A stretch of 64,000 nucleotides of DNA, from positions 451,267 to 515,266 of the forward strand of contig JASFYN010000001.1 of assembly GCA_030055615.1 (NCBI GenBank), read 5' to 3'. Below are positions 49,924 through 59,597 of the stretch, piece by piece. Positions within the stretch are counted from its first letter, which is position 1, and every line of letters begins with the position of its first letter. The position numbers were made by a program, and so were the translations under genes. Source of the stretch: Methanothermobacter sp. Its GTDB lineage: Archaea; Methanobacteriota; Methanobacteria; Methanobacteriales; DSM-23052. The notes beneath the pieces are model-generated. The model worked only from the letters and a program-made list of their open reading frames with translations. It searched no databases and had not been told where the DNA came from.

Positions 49924-51213
49924 ATGGATTTAATAGCTGTTTTTGGACTGGGCCATATAGGACTTCCAACCGCCGCACTTTTCGCCAAGGCAGGTTTTGA
50001 AGTTATTGGTGTTGATATAAACCCTGATATTGTTAATTCAATCAACCGAGGCATTTCACCCATAATAGAACCTGGATTAGATGAACTTCTCCTTGAAGTT
50101 GTTAAAAAAGGAAAACTAAAGGCAACAGACAATGGTGAATATGCTGCCAAAAGAGCCAACATAATGATAATGGTGGTCCCAACACCATTGGGTGCTGATA
50201 AGTCATCAGACCTTTCAGCAGTCATATCAGCATCAAAGACGATATCAAAAGGTCTTAAAAAGGGCGATCTTGTAATAGTTGAAAGTACTGTTCCACCCAC
50301 CGCATGCGAAAGAATCATTTTACCAATACTCGAGCAGAGTGGCTTAAAGGTTTCAGAGGATTTTGGACTTGTATACACACCTGAAAGGGCCTTGCCAAAT
50401 AATACATTATATGAGATGACACACAATGCCAGGGTTATAGGCGGCATTGACGAGAAGAGCACGGAAAGAGCTGTCAAACTCTATAATAAGATAACAAAAG
50501 GCGAAATAGTGAAAGTTAAGGATATAGTAACTGCAGAGATGGTTAAATTGATGGAGAACACCTACCGCGATACCAATATCGCATTAGCGAATGAATTGGC
50601 TATCATATGCGAATCACTCGGCATAGATGCCATAGATGCTATAGAAGCTGCGAATTACCACCCAAGGGTAAATCTACACATACCAGGCCCAGGAGTTGGA
50701 GGGCACTGTCTTTCTATAGACCCTTACTTTATAGTTGAAATGGCAGAAGCCAGAGGGGTTCCTGCAAGGCTGATTAGAACAGCACGCCAAATAAACGAGG
50801 AAATGCCCTACCATGTACTCCAACTCATAAAAGACGCCCTAAATGATACAGGGGTAAGTATCCGAAATTCTAATATAGGAATTCTAGGGGTAGCCTATAA
50901 AGGTAATGTGGCTGATACTAGAGAAACACCCTCAAAACCGCTAATAGACGCGCTAATACAAGAAGGAGCCCACGTGGTAGTACATGACCCCTATGTGAAA
51001 AAGGAAGTTATAAAAGCCATGGGAGCGGAACCTGTTACATTAGAAGAGGCTCTAAAGTGTGACTGTACAGTTTTAATGACAGACCATGATGAATATCGTA
51101 GGATAGAACCTAACATGGTCCGGGGGAGGGTTTTCATCTGCGCAAGGCCCATATTACAACCTGAAAAATTCAAGGAGAAAGGTATAATATTCAAGGGAGT
51201 GGGTCGTCCTTGA
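49924..51213 (+). CDS. wecC: UDP-N-acetyl-D-mannosamine dehydrogenase WecC
   Basis: A 429-residue UDP-sugar dehydrogenase. The NAD loop is [19 protein letters not shown], the catalytic Cys is in [14 protein letters not shown], and [18 protein letters not shown] marks the C-terminal domain. It oxidises UDP-ManNAc to UDP-ManNAcA. GAGGAG precedes the ATG. Uronic acid residues are part of archaeal glycans and pseudomurein. Confidence 0.94.
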   Translation: MDLIAVFGLGHIGLPTAALFAKAGFEVIGVDINPDIVNSINRGISPIIEPGLDELLLEVVKKGKLKATDNGEYAAKRANIMIMVVPTPLGADKSSDLSAVISASKTISKGLKKGDLVIVESTVPPTACERIILPILEQSGLKVSEDFGLVYTPERALPNNTLYEMTHNARVIGGIDEKSTERAVKLYNKITKGEIVKVKDIVTAEMVKLMENTYRDTNIALANELAIICESLGIDAIDAIEAANYHPRVNLHIPGPGVGGHCLSIDPYFIVEMAEARGVPARLIRTARQINEEMPYHVLQLIKDALNDTGVSIRNSNIGILGVAYKGNVADTRETPSKPLIDALIQEGAHVVVHDPYVKKEVIKAMGAEPVTLEEALKCDCTVLMTDHDEYRRIEPNMVRGRVFICARPILQPEKFKEKGIIFKGVGRP

Positions 51214-52172
51214 ACCTACTAATATTTGAATATGCGACTGCCACGGGTATCCAGGATCCTAGTATCCTAATAGAGGGCAGATCCATGCTCGAAGCTTTAC
51301 TCCAAGATTTATGGGAGTTTAAACCATCTTATCTCATATCTGAAAATTTTACTGGTTTGGTTGATTATCCCAATCCTATCATATTACGAGAAGATCTTTA
51401 TTCATGGATTAAGGAAAATGCAAGTGAATTTGATGCGGCTCTTTTCATAGCACCTGAAGAAAACATGGAATTATATAAGTTAACTCGTTTATTGGAATCA
51501 GAGGGCGTCCAGATTATGGGCTCGGCCTCTGAAGCCGTTCTTATATGTTCTGATAAGCGTGAAACCTATAATGCACTTAAAGGTAAAGTACCTCTCATAG
51601 AAACATATGATAATGTCAATTTTACGGGGAAAATAGTGGTTAAACCTATCGATGGAGTTGCATGTCAAGGTATAAAAATTATAGAATCAAGTGAAGAGCT
51701 TGAAGAGGTAATAAAATCAACAGATTCTAGGATGATAATACAAAAATTTGTAGAGGGTGAACCTGTAAGTGTCAGCATATTATCCAATGGGGAAACGGCA
51801 CTCCCATTATCATTGAATAGACAAAATATAGAATATAATGATGGTATATTGGAATATAGGGGGGGTGTCACACCATTTGAGCATGAAATGGCTGCTGATG
51901 CATTATTAGTAGCTAAAAGGGCTGTTGAATCTATAGATGGGCTCAGAGGATATGTTGGTGTTGACTTAATACTATCAGATAAGATTTATGTAGTTGAATT
52001 AAATTCTAGAATAACTACACCATACATCGCCCTCCGAAAACTCATTAATATAAACCTTGGAAAGGCTATTATAGCGGCGGTTAATGGTAAAATACCCAAG
52101 AAATGGAGTATAAATGGGGTTGCTGAATTTAAAAAGGGTAAAGATTCTATGATAATAGATATCATAGGTTGA
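51210..52172 (+). CDS. mfnD: Tyramine-L-glutamate ligase MfnD (ATP-grasp)
   Basis: A 320-residue ATP-grasp ligase matching Mfn[21 protein letters not shown] at the start, [13 protein letters not shown] in the ATP lid, and [18 protein letters not shown] with the metal-binding Asn/Glu pattern. It forms gamma-glutamyltyramine in methanofuran synthesis. The TTG start overlaps the wecC stop by 4 bases after AGGGAGTGGG. Confidence 0.9.
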   Translation: MNLLIFEYATATGIQDPSILIEGRSMLEALLQDLWEFKPSYLISENFTGLVDYPNPIILREDLYSWIKENASEFDAALFIAPEENMELYKLTRLLESEGVQIMGSASEAVLICSDKRETYNALKGKVPLIETYDNVNFTGKIVVKPIDGVACQGIKIIESSEELEEVIKSTDSRMIIQKFVEGEPVSVSILSNGETALPLSLNRQNIEYNDGILEYRGGVTPFEHEMAADALLVAKRAVESIDGLRGYVGVDLILSDKIYVVELNSRITTPYIALRKLININLGKAIIAAVNGKIPKKWSINGVAEFKKGKDSMIIDIIG

Positions 52173-52177
52173 TTTGT

Positions 52178-53203
52178 ATGAAAGTTGTGGGCATTGATAT
52201 AGGTGGCGCGAACACAGACATAGCAATAATAGAAGTAGAAAGTGGTGAGCTAAAGGACATAAAAGTAAATTCCAGATACCTCCCCATGTGGCTTAAGAAA
52301 AACGAACTCCAGGAAACGCTAAGAGGACTCTTAGGTAGGGAAATGGAGGGAATAGATGGTGTTGGGGTTACAATGACAGCAGAACTTGCAGACGTGTACA
52401 AGGATAAAGAAGAAGGCGTGAAGGATATAATAGGGAGGGTTGAAGAAGTTTTCAACGTCCCGGTGGCATATGTTAGTTTATCAGGGATGCTAGATGCAGA
52501 TACCGCCCTAAAAAACCCATTGGAAGTGGCGGCTGCTAATTGGATTGCAACATCCCAGTTAGCCGCCGCCATAAGCGAAAATTGTATAATGGTAGATGTC
52601 GGAAGCACAACCACGGATATAATCCCAATAAAAGATGGTAGGGAATGCGCAAAAGGAAGATCCGATCTAGAAAGGCTATCAACAGGAGAACTCGTATACA
52701 CTGGAGTGCTAAGGAATAACCTCGCAACCATCGTAGATAAGGTCCCATTACATGGCAGATGGTATAGGGTTTCATCCGAGTTATTTGCCATAACCGCTGA
52801 CATCCATCTAGTACTTGGCAACATAGACTACAAAGATTATACTTGTGACACGCCAGATGGAGCCGCTAAGACAATAAGAGATTCCATGAGACGGATAGCA
52901 AGGTTACTCTGTGCCGACCTTAAACTTCTAAACCAGCAGGACATAAGGGAGATAGCGGCATACATCTACCATCAACAAATATTGAAGATAGCCGAGGCCA
53001 TCAGAGAAGTTTCAGATAGGGAAAAATTAGATAGGATAGTTACAACAGGACTTGGCATGAACATCCTCGGAAGAAAAGCGGCAGAAATTCTAGAAATGGA
53101 ATGTAGGAGTATGGATGAATTTTTACATCCTCGAGCTTGTATAGTTGCACCTGCAATAGGATCGGCCATTATGATGGGAGATCACCTCACAAAAAAACAA
53201 TGA
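52178..53203 (+). CDS. mfnF: Methanofuran synthesis protein MfnF (hydantoinase/ASKHA-like)
   Basis: A ~341-residue protein of the hydantoinase A/ASKHA fold used by MfnF: VVGIDIGGANTDIAIIEV (N-terminal phosphate loop), MVDVGSTTTDIIPIKDG, and VTTGLGMNILGRKAAEI. MfnF couples the aminomethylfuran phosphate to glutamyl-tyramine. ATG 52178 follows GGTTGAT, five bases after the mfnD stop. Adjacency to mfnD confirms the methanofuran assignment. Confidence 0.88.
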   Translation: MKVVGIDIGGANTDIAIIEVESGELKDIKVNSRYLPMWLKKNELQETLRGLLGREMEGIDGVGVTMTAELADVYKDKEEGVKDIIGRVEEVFNVPVAYVSLSGMLDADTALKNPLEVAAANWIATSQLAAAISENCIMVDVGSTTTDIIPIKDGRECAKGRSDLERLSTGELVYTGVLRNNLATIVDKVPLHGRWYRVSSELFAITADIHLVLGNIDYKDYTCDTPDGAAKTIRDSMRRIARLLCADLKLLNQQDIREIAAYIYHQQILKIAEAIREVSDREKLDRIVTTGLGMNILGRKAAEILEMECRSMDEFLHPRACIVAPAIGSAIMMGDHLTKKQ

Positions 53204-53719
53204 TTAGTACCATACATCTTTCACACCAATCAGATAGGCTATAATATTAGCTGAAAGGTGTAATATTACAGTTATTATTAGTATCATGAATATCATTTCC
53301 CAACTAAAATTGACAATAATGGATGCAAAGAGCATGGCGCCCACAGCAAAATCTAATTGATCCAGGATCGGGGCAGGCCGTCCCCTTTCTATATTAAAGC
53401 GCCTCTTCACGAAACTCCCACACGCATCACCAACAACCGCTCCGAGCGCCAAGAGAAAACCTAATAGGACACCATAGGGTACGTTATCCACTAGGGTGCC
53501 CTGTATCATCCCAGTTAGTGTTCCTAGTAGCGTTCCTATTATACTCCCCCGCCATGTAACCCCATCACCTATCAACCGCCTTTTATCAATGAACTGATAT
53601 CCAAGATCAAGGGGCGGGCCCCCTCCAAAAATAAGGGCACTTACATTTGCTATATAAGCTGGCAGCATAAAGTATATTACATAGACAATACCTAAGATAT
53701 TGATAGCATCAATTTCCAT
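53204..53719 (-). CDS. carS: CDP-archaeol synthase CarS
   Basis: About 171 residues and five hydrophobic helices. The family motif GDGVTWRGSIIG and the cytoplasmic GDACGSFVKRR ... GRPAPILDQLDF are the CarS/DUF46 signature. It converts digeranylgeranylglyceryl phosphate plus CTP to CDP-archaeol. ATG 53719 follows GGTGACTAC. It faces away from the Tes-type gene with about 100 bases between them. Confidence 0.93.
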   Translation of the reverse strand: MEIDAINILGIVYVIYFMLPAYIANVSALIFGGGPPLDLGYQFIDKRRLIGDGVTWRGSIIGTLLGTLTGMIQGTLVDNVPYGVLLGFLLALGAVVGDACGSFVKRRFNIERGRPAPILDQLDFAVGAMLFASIIVNFSWEMIFMILIITVILHLSANIIAYLIGVKDVWY

Positions 53720-53825
53720 TGTAGTCACCAACATCCCTATTAGAAGTGGATTTCATAAATCAAGGGGATTGATGTATATAAACTTTAATGCCCTTATTAA
53801 AATTTTACTGGAATAAAATAGTTTC

Positions 53826-55337
53826 ATGAAAAAATCATGTTTAGGTGGGAGTGTGGTTATCAAAAAAACCAACAGCCTCTGTCCAGTATGTCTTAAGAAG
53901 ATCAAGGCAGAGGTGCTAGAAGGAAGTGAAAAGGTTATAATAAAAAAAGAATGCCCAGATCATGGTATTTTCGAAAATGTTTACTGGAGTGATAAAAAAG
54001 CATATGAGAGATTCTCTAGTTACGATTACAAGGGTGAAGGTATCTTAAATCCTCACACAGAAACGGATAAAGGATGCCCCTTTGATTGTGGGATTTGTCC
54101 ACAGCACGAGAGTCACACAATCCTTGGTCTTATTGATGTTACCAATCGTTGCAATTTAAATTGTCCCATCTGTTTTGCAAATGCTGCTGTTTCAAAATAT
54201 CTCTATGAACCATCCTATGAGGAAATAAGGCAAATGTTGCGCAATCTTAGAGATAATAGGCCAGTTCCAACCCCTGCAATCCAATATGCTGGGGGCGAAC
54301 CCACAGTTAGGAAGGATATAGTGGATCTTGTCAAGCTCGCCAAGGACGAAGGCTTCACCCACGTTCAAATAGCTACAAATGGTGTTAAATTAGCCACGAA
54401 ACCTGAACTTGCAAGGGAACTGAGAGAAGCTGGGTTAAACACAGTCTACTTACAATTTGATGGCGTTACGGAGGAGCCATACTTCAAGTCCAGGGGTAGA
54501 AACCTTTTACCCCTTAAATTAAAGGCTATAGAGAATTGTAGGAAGGTTGGTCTGGGCATAGTACTTGTACCGACACTCGTAAAGGGCATAAATGATCATC
54601 AGGTAGGAGATATCATAAAATTCGCGGTAAAAAACATTGACATAATAAGGGGTGTCAATTTCCAACCAGTATCATTCACTGGCAGAACACCAGCAGATAA
54701 AGTTGAAGAACAGAGGATAACAATACCAGATTTCCAGAGGCTAGTTGAAGAACAGACAAATGGCCAGATAAGAATAGAAGATTTCTATCCAGCATCTTCT
54801 GTCTGTCCCATATCAGATTTCGTAGCTGCATTAGAAGGCGAACCACAGGTCACATTCACTTGCCATCCACATTGTGGGACCGCGACATATGTTTTTGTAG
54901 AGAACACTCACGTAATACCTATAACACGTTTCATTGACGTGGACAGATTCTTCAATATACTTGAGAAGGACGTCCAGGACATTGAAGAGGGTGGTATAAC
55001 CGGGAAGGCAAAGGCAATTGCAAGATCTGCAATAGAGCTTCCCAAGCTCCTTGATTCTTCAAAGGCCCCTAAGTCTGTGGATATAAAAAATATATTAATT
55101 TCAATATTTAAAGAGAGATCCTATAGGGCTCTTGGAGAATTCCATAAAAGGACATTACTAATATCTTGTATGCATTTCATGGACCCATGGAATTTTGATA
55201 TCGACAGGGTTAGAAGGTGCGTAATCCATTATGCAATACCTGATGGGCGTATAATACCATTCTGTACCATGAATTCCATTTACAGGGAAGCTGTTGAAAG
55301 AAAATTTGCCAGGCCATTTAAGGAAAAATCTGCTTAA
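53826..55337 (+). CDS. tes: Tes-type (MJ0619 family) radical SAM tetraether synthase
   Basis: 503 residues. The radical SAM cluster is C108-x3-C112-x2-C115 (RCNLNCPIC), preceded by a second CX3CX2C at C83, C87 and C90 (GCPFDCGICPQHE) and an N-terminal C19-x2-C22 ... C43 ribbon, with further Cys in the C-terminal region (FTCHPHC, CVIHYAIPDGRIIPFC). This is the multi-cluster pattern of the MJ0619 family, whose members include GDGT tetraether synthase Tes and earlier pterin-methylase assignments. The neighbouring carS favours Tes. The start is ATG 53826 or GTG 53853; a TATA box lies near 53774. Confidence 0.85.
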   Translation: MKKSCLGGSVVIKKTNSLCPVCLKKIKAEVLEGSEKVIIKKECPDHGIFENVYWSDKKAYERFSSYDYKGEGILNPHTETDKGCPFDCGICPQHESHTILGLIDVTNRCNLNCPICFANAAVSKYLYEPSYEEIRQMLRNLRDNRPVPTPAIQYAGGEPTVRKDIVDLVKLAKDEGFTHVQIATNGVKLATKPELARELREAGLNTVYLQFDGVTEEPYFKSRGRNLLPLKLKAIENCRKVGLGIVLVPTLVKGINDHQVGDIIKFAVKNIDIIRGVNFQPVSFTGRTPADKVEEQRITIPDFQRLVEEQTNGQIRIEDFYPASSVCPISDFVAALEGEPQVTFTCHPHCGTATYVFVENTHVIPITRFIDVDRFFNILEKDVQDIEEGGITGKAKAIARSAIELPKLLDSSKAPKSVDIKNILISIFKERSYRALGEFHKRTLLISCMHFMDPWNFDIDRVRRCVIHYAIPDGRIIPFCTMNSIYREAVERKFARPFKEKSA

Positions 55338-55345
55338 AGTGAGAT

Positions 55346-56338
55346 ATGATGAATGGTAGGATTATAACATCCTCGCGGTTGCACTTAACCTTAATAGATC
55401 TCAACGGTGAAAGAGGTCGCCTTGATGGCGGGGTTGGTATCACACTCAAAGATCCCAACCTTATTATAAAAGTCAAGCCCAATGGAGAACTTAAAATAGA
55501 ATTTGAAGAGAAGAACCTTGAAGGGAATCTCATAAGAGAATATTCAGCAAAGATAGAGGAAGCAGCTAAAAGGACACTAAGTTACCTTAAAAGCGGTGAA
55601 GGATTCGATTTCATCATAGAAAAGACTTTCCCAGTCCATTCAGGCCTTGGATCCGGGACTCAGGTTTCCCTCGCCACCGCAAAGCTTATAACAGGTTTTC
55701 ATGGGACTGAAATGGACTCGTGGGAGCTTGCGAGGATAGTTGGCAGGGGTGGGACGTCTGGGATAGGCGTGGCCTCATTTGAATATGGTGGTTTCATAGT
55801 TGACGGAGGACATAGTAAAAAAGAAAAGACTGACTTTTTACCATCATCGGCATCCAAGGCATCACCGCCACCTGTAATAGCCAGATACGATTTCCCAGAG
55901 GATTGGAATATTATAGTGGCCATTCCAAGGATTGACAGACAAGTATCTGGAAGGAAGGAAGTTAACATATTCCAGGAATATTGTCCCATACCCCTAGAAG
56001 AGGTTGAAAGATTATCCCATATAATCCTGATGAAGATGATGCCATCAGTCCTAGAAGAGGACATTGAATCATTCGGAGAAGCAATAAACGAAATCCAGAG
56101 GATAGGATTTAAGAAAGTTGAAAGAAAACTTCAACATCCAATCATAGACAAGGTAATAGATAGCATGTTATCAACTGGCGCTGTAGGGGCGGGTATGAGC
56201 TCATTCGGACCAGCAGTCTATGGAATCACTGACACAAATCCAAAAGATGTTCTAAGAGCGGCTGAGGAAGCCATGGGTGAGATGGGGGGCTTAGCCCTTA
56301 TAACAAATGCTAGAAATAGTGGGGCTAAATATGAATAA
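55346..56338 (+). CDS. mptG: Beta-RFAP synthase MptG
   Basis: A 330-residue GHMP-fold protein of the beta-ribofuranosylaminobenzene 5'-phosphate synthase family: the glycine loop is PVHSGLGSGTQVSLATA (about residues 91-107), with GRGGTSGIGVASF further on. It commits PRPP and 4-hydroxybenzoate (or pABA) to tetrahydromethanopterin. It lies 8 bases after the tes-type gene, and hacB begins inside its last codons. Confidence 0.93.
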   Translation: MMNGRIITSSRLHLTLIDLNGERGRLDGGVGITLKDPNLIIKVKPNGELKIEFEEKNLEGNLIREYSAKIEEAAKRTLSYLKSGEGFDFIIEKTFPVHSGLGSGTQVSLATAKLITGFHGTEMDSWELARIVGRGGTSGIGVASFEYGGFIVDGGHSKKEKTDFLPSSASKASPPPVIARYDFPEDWNIIVAIPRIDRQVSGRKEVNIFQEYCPIPLEEVERLSHIILMKMMPSVLEEDIESFGEAINEIQRIGFKKVERKLQHPIIDKVIDSMLSTGAVGAGMSSFGPAVYGITDTNPKDVLRAAEEAMGEMGGLALITNARNSGAKYE

Positions 56339-56822
56339 GATAATACAAGGAAGAGTTTGGAAGTTCCCAGATAATATAGACACTGATGTTATAATCCCTG
56401 GAAGATACCTTAGAACATTCAATTTAAATGAACTTGCAAGCCACATCATGGAGGGTATAAGACCGGATTTCCCAAGTAAAGTAAAAAAAGGGGACATAAT
56501 TTTGGCAGGTAAAAATTTTGGATGCGGTTCATCAAGAGAACAGGCCCCACGCGCCCTTAAACATGCAGGCATATCAGCGATAATAGCAAAATCATTCGCA
56601 AGGATATTCTACCGAAACTCTATTAATATAGGACTGCCAGTTATAGTAGCTGATATAAAAGCCGATGAAGGTGACATCCTCAAAATAGACCTAGAGAGGG
56701 GTATTATAGAAAATAAGACTACTATGGAAACATTCAAGATAAAACCGTTCAATGATTTTATCCTGGAAATACTAGAAGATGGCGGGCTCGTGGAACACTA
56801 CCTAAAAAAGGTAGGCCATTAA
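56331..56822 (+). CDS. hacB: Homoaconitase/isopropylmalate isomerase small subunit
   Basis: A ~163-residue aconitase swivel domain. The substrate-loop sequence is IIPGRYLRTFN; in the literature YLRT marks the methanogen homoaconitase (HacB), while YLVY or YLVM marks LeuD-type enzymes. FGCGSSREQAPRALK is the conserved phosphate-binding site. HacAB makes the C7-C9 2-oxo acids of coenzyme B. ATG 56331 overlaps the mptG stop. The large subunit is not in the window. Confidence 0.88.
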   Translation: MNKIIQGRVWKFPDNIDTDVIIPGRYLRTFNLNELASHIMEGIRPDFPSKVKKGDIILAGKNFGCGSSREQAPRALKHAGISAIIAKSFARIFYRNSINIGLPVIVADIKADEGDILKIDLERGIIENKTTMETFKIKPFNDFILEILEDGGLVEHYLKKVGH

Positions 56823-56840
56823 TCAATGAGGTAATCTGAG

Positions 56841-57461
56841 ATGAGATGTCCCATATGTGGCTCGGAATCCCTCAAAGTATTGAAAAGTAAAACTGAATCC
56901 GATTCGAAATATAAGAAGATTAAGAGACTAATTCTAGAATGTGAAGATTGTGGGACAATATTCAAAGAAAATCTAGTTATTTCCAAGCCACTCGAGTACC
57001 CAGTGATCATAAGCCAATATGAAAAATCATGGAAGGACAAGGTCAAATTATACTCTGATGAAGAAATCGCGGTAGGAGACACTCTAAGCATAAGTGGAAG
57101 GCTCGTAGAGATAACATCTTTGGAACTGAAAAATGGTAAAAGAGTTGACAAGTGCAAGGCATTAGACTTGGCCACAATATGGGCCATACCATTGGATGCT
57201 CCAGCAAGAGTAGGAGTTTCTATAGACTTACATGGAAAGGTATTTTCAAGGAAACTCGAACTAGACAGGAATTTCACATTTAGGGTTGGTGACATATTCA
57301 AACTCGAAAATCATATCTTTCAAGTGAAATCTATAAAAACAACTGACAGACTCATCAAAAGGGGTGCTGCGCCAGCCCATAAGATCAAGAGAGTCTACGG
57401 GTCACCCACCAGGGGAAAATACAAGTTCGACCTTTCTGAAAATATCATATCGGGATCTTAA
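56841..57461 (+). CDS. HVO_0476-family zinc finger protein
   Basis: 206 residues: an N-terminal zinc ribbon (CPICGSESL ... CEDCGTIF) and a beta-rich C-terminal part (about residues 75-200) that resembles an OB-like or SH3-like fold. The family is conserved in euryarchaea and unassigned. GAGGTAATC precedes the ATG. Its stop overlaps the pcm start (TAATG). Confidence 0.82.
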   Translation: MRCPICGSESLKVLKSKTESDSKYKKIKRLILECEDCGTIFKENLVISKPLEYPVIISQYEKSWKDKVKLYSDEEIAVGDTLSISGRLVEITSLELKNGKRVDKCKALDLATIWAIPLDAPARVGVSIDLHGKVFSRKLELDRNFTFRVGDIFKLENHIFQVKSIKTTDRLIKRGAAPAHKIKRVYGSPTRGKYKFDLSENIISGS

Positions 57462-58105
57462 TGTTAGAAGAACGCAAAAGAATGGTTGAAGACCTCGTGG
57501 CCAGAAATTATATAAAAACCGAGAAAGTGAAAAAGGCCATGGAGAAGGTTCCAAGGGAAAAGTTCGTACCCCCAGAGCATAGGATGAGTGCTTACCTTGA
57601 CCAGCCACTACCAATAGGGGAGGGACAGACAATATCAGCCCCCCACATGGTTGCAATGATGTGTGAAGTCCTAGACCTTGAAAGGGGGATGAAGGTGTTG
57701 GAGGTAGGTACAGGATGCGGGTATCATGCAGCGGTCGTCGCGGAGATAATCGGGGAAGAGGGAAAACTCTACACCATAGAACGTATAGAATCATTATATA
57801 AACGGGCTAAAGAGAAATTGAAAGATTATAGGCAAGTTAAAGTTATCCATGCTGATGGCACGGAAGGCTGGGAGGAGGCAGCACCATATGATAGGATCTA
57901 TGTAACCGCAGCAGCCCCAGATGTGCCAGAGCCCCTCAAAAGGCAATTAAAGGTTGGAGGGAAACTCTTAGTACCGGTTGGACGTGACAGATTTTACCAG
58001 GATCTTCTACTAGTGGAAAAATTATCAGAAGACAATTTCAAGACCAAAAACCTTGGTGGAGTAGCATTCGTACCTTTAATAGGTAAATATGGATGGCGAT
58101 TTTAA
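57461..58105 (+). CDS. pcm: Protein-L-isoaspartate O-methyltransferase
   Basis: A 214-residue Pcm. The SAM site is VLEVGTGCGYHAAVVAEI (about residues 79-96); YLDQPLPIGEGQTISAPHM is the substrate-binding loop. It repairs isoaspartyl residues, a useful activity in thermophiles. It is last of the tes-mptG-hacB-zinc finger-pcm group; a T7 run follows. Confidence 0.95.
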   Translation: MLEERKRMVEDLVARNYIKTEKVKKAMEKVPREKFVPPEHRMSAYLDQPLPIGEGQTISAPHMVAMMCEVLDLERGMKVLEVGTGCGYHAAVVAEIIGEEGKLYTIERIESLYKRAKEKLKDYRQVKVIHADGTEGWEEAAPYDRIYVTAAAPDVPEPLKRQLKVGGKLLVPVGRDRFYQDLLLVEKLSEDNFKTKNLGGVAFVPLIGKYGWRF

Positions 58106-58108
58106 AAA

Positions 58109-58115
58109 TTTTTTT
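58109..58115 (+). terminator. Oligo-T terminator after pcm
   Basis: T7 starting four bases after the pcm stop. Such tracts terminate archaeal RNA polymerase; a new ribosome-binding site (GGAGATC) and the methylthiotransferase ATG follow about 40 bases later. Confidence 0.5.
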
Positions 58116-58162
58116 ATAAAGAAAAAGATATAAGATAATAACTATTTTTTTGGAGATCAATT

Positions 58163-59440
58163 ATGAGAGCATACATTGAAACATTCGGATGCACTTTTAA
58201 CAAAGGCGACTCAGAAATAATGGCAGGAATACTCTCAAAAAAAGGCATAAGGTTAGTGAACACTATCAAAGATGCTGATCTCATCATAATAAATACATGC
58301 TATGTTAAACATCCAACTGAACATAAGGTCATAAACCGGATAAAAAAAGTCCGAGAACTTTATCCTTCCAAACCATTAATAGTAGCCGGGTGCATGGTGG
58401 AGATAGACCCTGAAAAACTCGAGAAGATAGCACCAAGGGCCAGTTGGATAGGACCACATAAAATCCATAGAATATATAAAGTGGTCAAAGGGGCGATAAG
58501 AGGTGAAAGAATAAAAGAGACGGGATCATATCCTATAAGGAAAGTTGAGATGCCCCGGATAAGATTCAACCCCCACATACACATAATACAGTTATGTGAA
58601 GGATGTCTTGGAGAATGTAGTTATTGTTGCACCCGTTTCGCCAGGGGTAGACTCCAAAGTTACCCTATGGAGGCCGTTAAAAGGGAGGCAGAAAGGGCGA
58701 TAATAGAGGGTTGTAGGGAACTGCAATTAACAGCCCAGGATACGGCTGCCTATGGTAGGGATATTGGTGAAAGTTTACCAGAACTCCTCAATGAGATAAG
58801 TTCCATAGAGGATGATTTCAGGATAAGAGTAGGTATGATGCACCCTTTAAACGTGCTTGACATATTAGAGGATCTCATAGATGCATTCAAATCGGATAAA
58901 GTCTACAAGTTCTTACATTTACCAGTTCAAAGCGGAAACAATAGGGTATTGGAGGATATGGGGAGAGGATACACAGTAGAAGATTTCAAGTATATAGTGG
59001 AAAGTTTCAGAGAAGAAATACCCGAAATGTCCATTGCAACCGATATAATAGTAGGATATCCAACAGAAGATGAAAAAGCATTCCAAGACACTTGCAAACT
59101 TTTAAAAGAGATAAAACCAAACTTCATTCACCTATCAAAGTATAAGCATAGACCGAGAGCACTATCATCTTCACTCAAAGAACTAGACTTTGAAGTTGTT
59201 AAAAGGCGCTCAAGAATAATAGAAAAGATAAAATCAGAGATAACAATAGAAGATAATATGAAATTAGTTGGAACATCCCAGAAAATACTAATAGTCGAGA
59301 AAGGCCGGAAAGGAGGTTTCATAGGGAGAACCAATTCTTATATACCTGTTATAACAGAAAAAGCCGAACCAGGATCTTTCATAGAAGTTAAGATTAATGG
59401 AGCGACAAACACTTATCTTACAGCAACCCCAATAGAATAA
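58163..59440 (+). CDS. tRNA t6A methylthiotransferase (archaeal MtaB/CDKAL1 type)
   Basis: A 425-residue MTTase. The N-terminal UPF0004 domain has Cys10, Cys46 and Cys77; the radical SAM motif is C148-x3-C152-x2-C155 (CLGECSYC); a C-terminal TRAM domain covers about residues 365-425. It converts t6A to ms2t6A at position 37 of ANN-decoding tRNAs. GGAGATC precedes the ATG. It ends 9 bases before tRNA-Phe, which is on the opposite strand. Confidence 0.92.
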   Translation: MRAYIETFGCTFNKGDSEIMAGILSKKGIRLVNTIKDADLIIINTCYVKHPTEHKVINRIKKVRELYPSKPLIVAGCMVEIDPEKLEKIAPRASWIGPHKIHRIYKVVKGAIRGERIKETGSYPIRKVEMPRIRFNPHIHIIQLCEGCLGECSYCCTRFARGRLQSYPMEAVKREAERAIIEGCRELQLTAQDTAAYGRDIGESLPELLNEISSIEDDFRIRVGMMHPLNVLDILEDLIDAFKSDKVYKFLHLPVQSGNNRVLEDMGRGYTVEDFKYIVESFREEIPEMSIATDIIVGYPTEDEKAFQDTCKLLKEIKPNFIHLSKYKHRPRALSSSLKELDFEVVKRRSRIIEKIKSEITIEDNMKLVGTSQKILIVEKGRKGGFIGRTNSYIPVITEKAEPGSFIEVKINGATNTYLTATPIE

Positions 59441-59449
59441 TCTTTCTGA

Positions 59450-59525
<76 letters not shown>

Positions 59526-59597
59526 TGGGCCGGACGAGATTCGAACTCGCGACCACCTCCGTGTCAGGGAGGTATCCTACCCCTAGACCACCGGCCC
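59526..59597 (-). tRNA. tRNA-Val (anticodon GAC)
   Basis: The minus strand gives acceptor GGGCCGG/CCGGCCC, D stem GTCT/GGAT, anticodon stem CCTCC/GGAGG around CTGACAC, and T loop TTCGAAT. The anticodon is GAC, Val. (The Asp anticodon would be GTC; the loop here is not that.) CCA is not encoded. The TATA-like element AATTATAAG near 59631-59640 probably drives the pair. Confidence 0.95.

Noticed and set aside
57402-57794. 130-codon minus-strand frame opposite pcm
   Set aside because: It is antisense to a well-conserved methyltransferase, is Pro/Leu/Arg-biased like a shadow frame, and has no ribosome-binding site.
59526-59597. tRNA-Asp
   Set aside because: The anticodon loop reads CTGACAC, so the anticodon is GAC (Val), not GTC.
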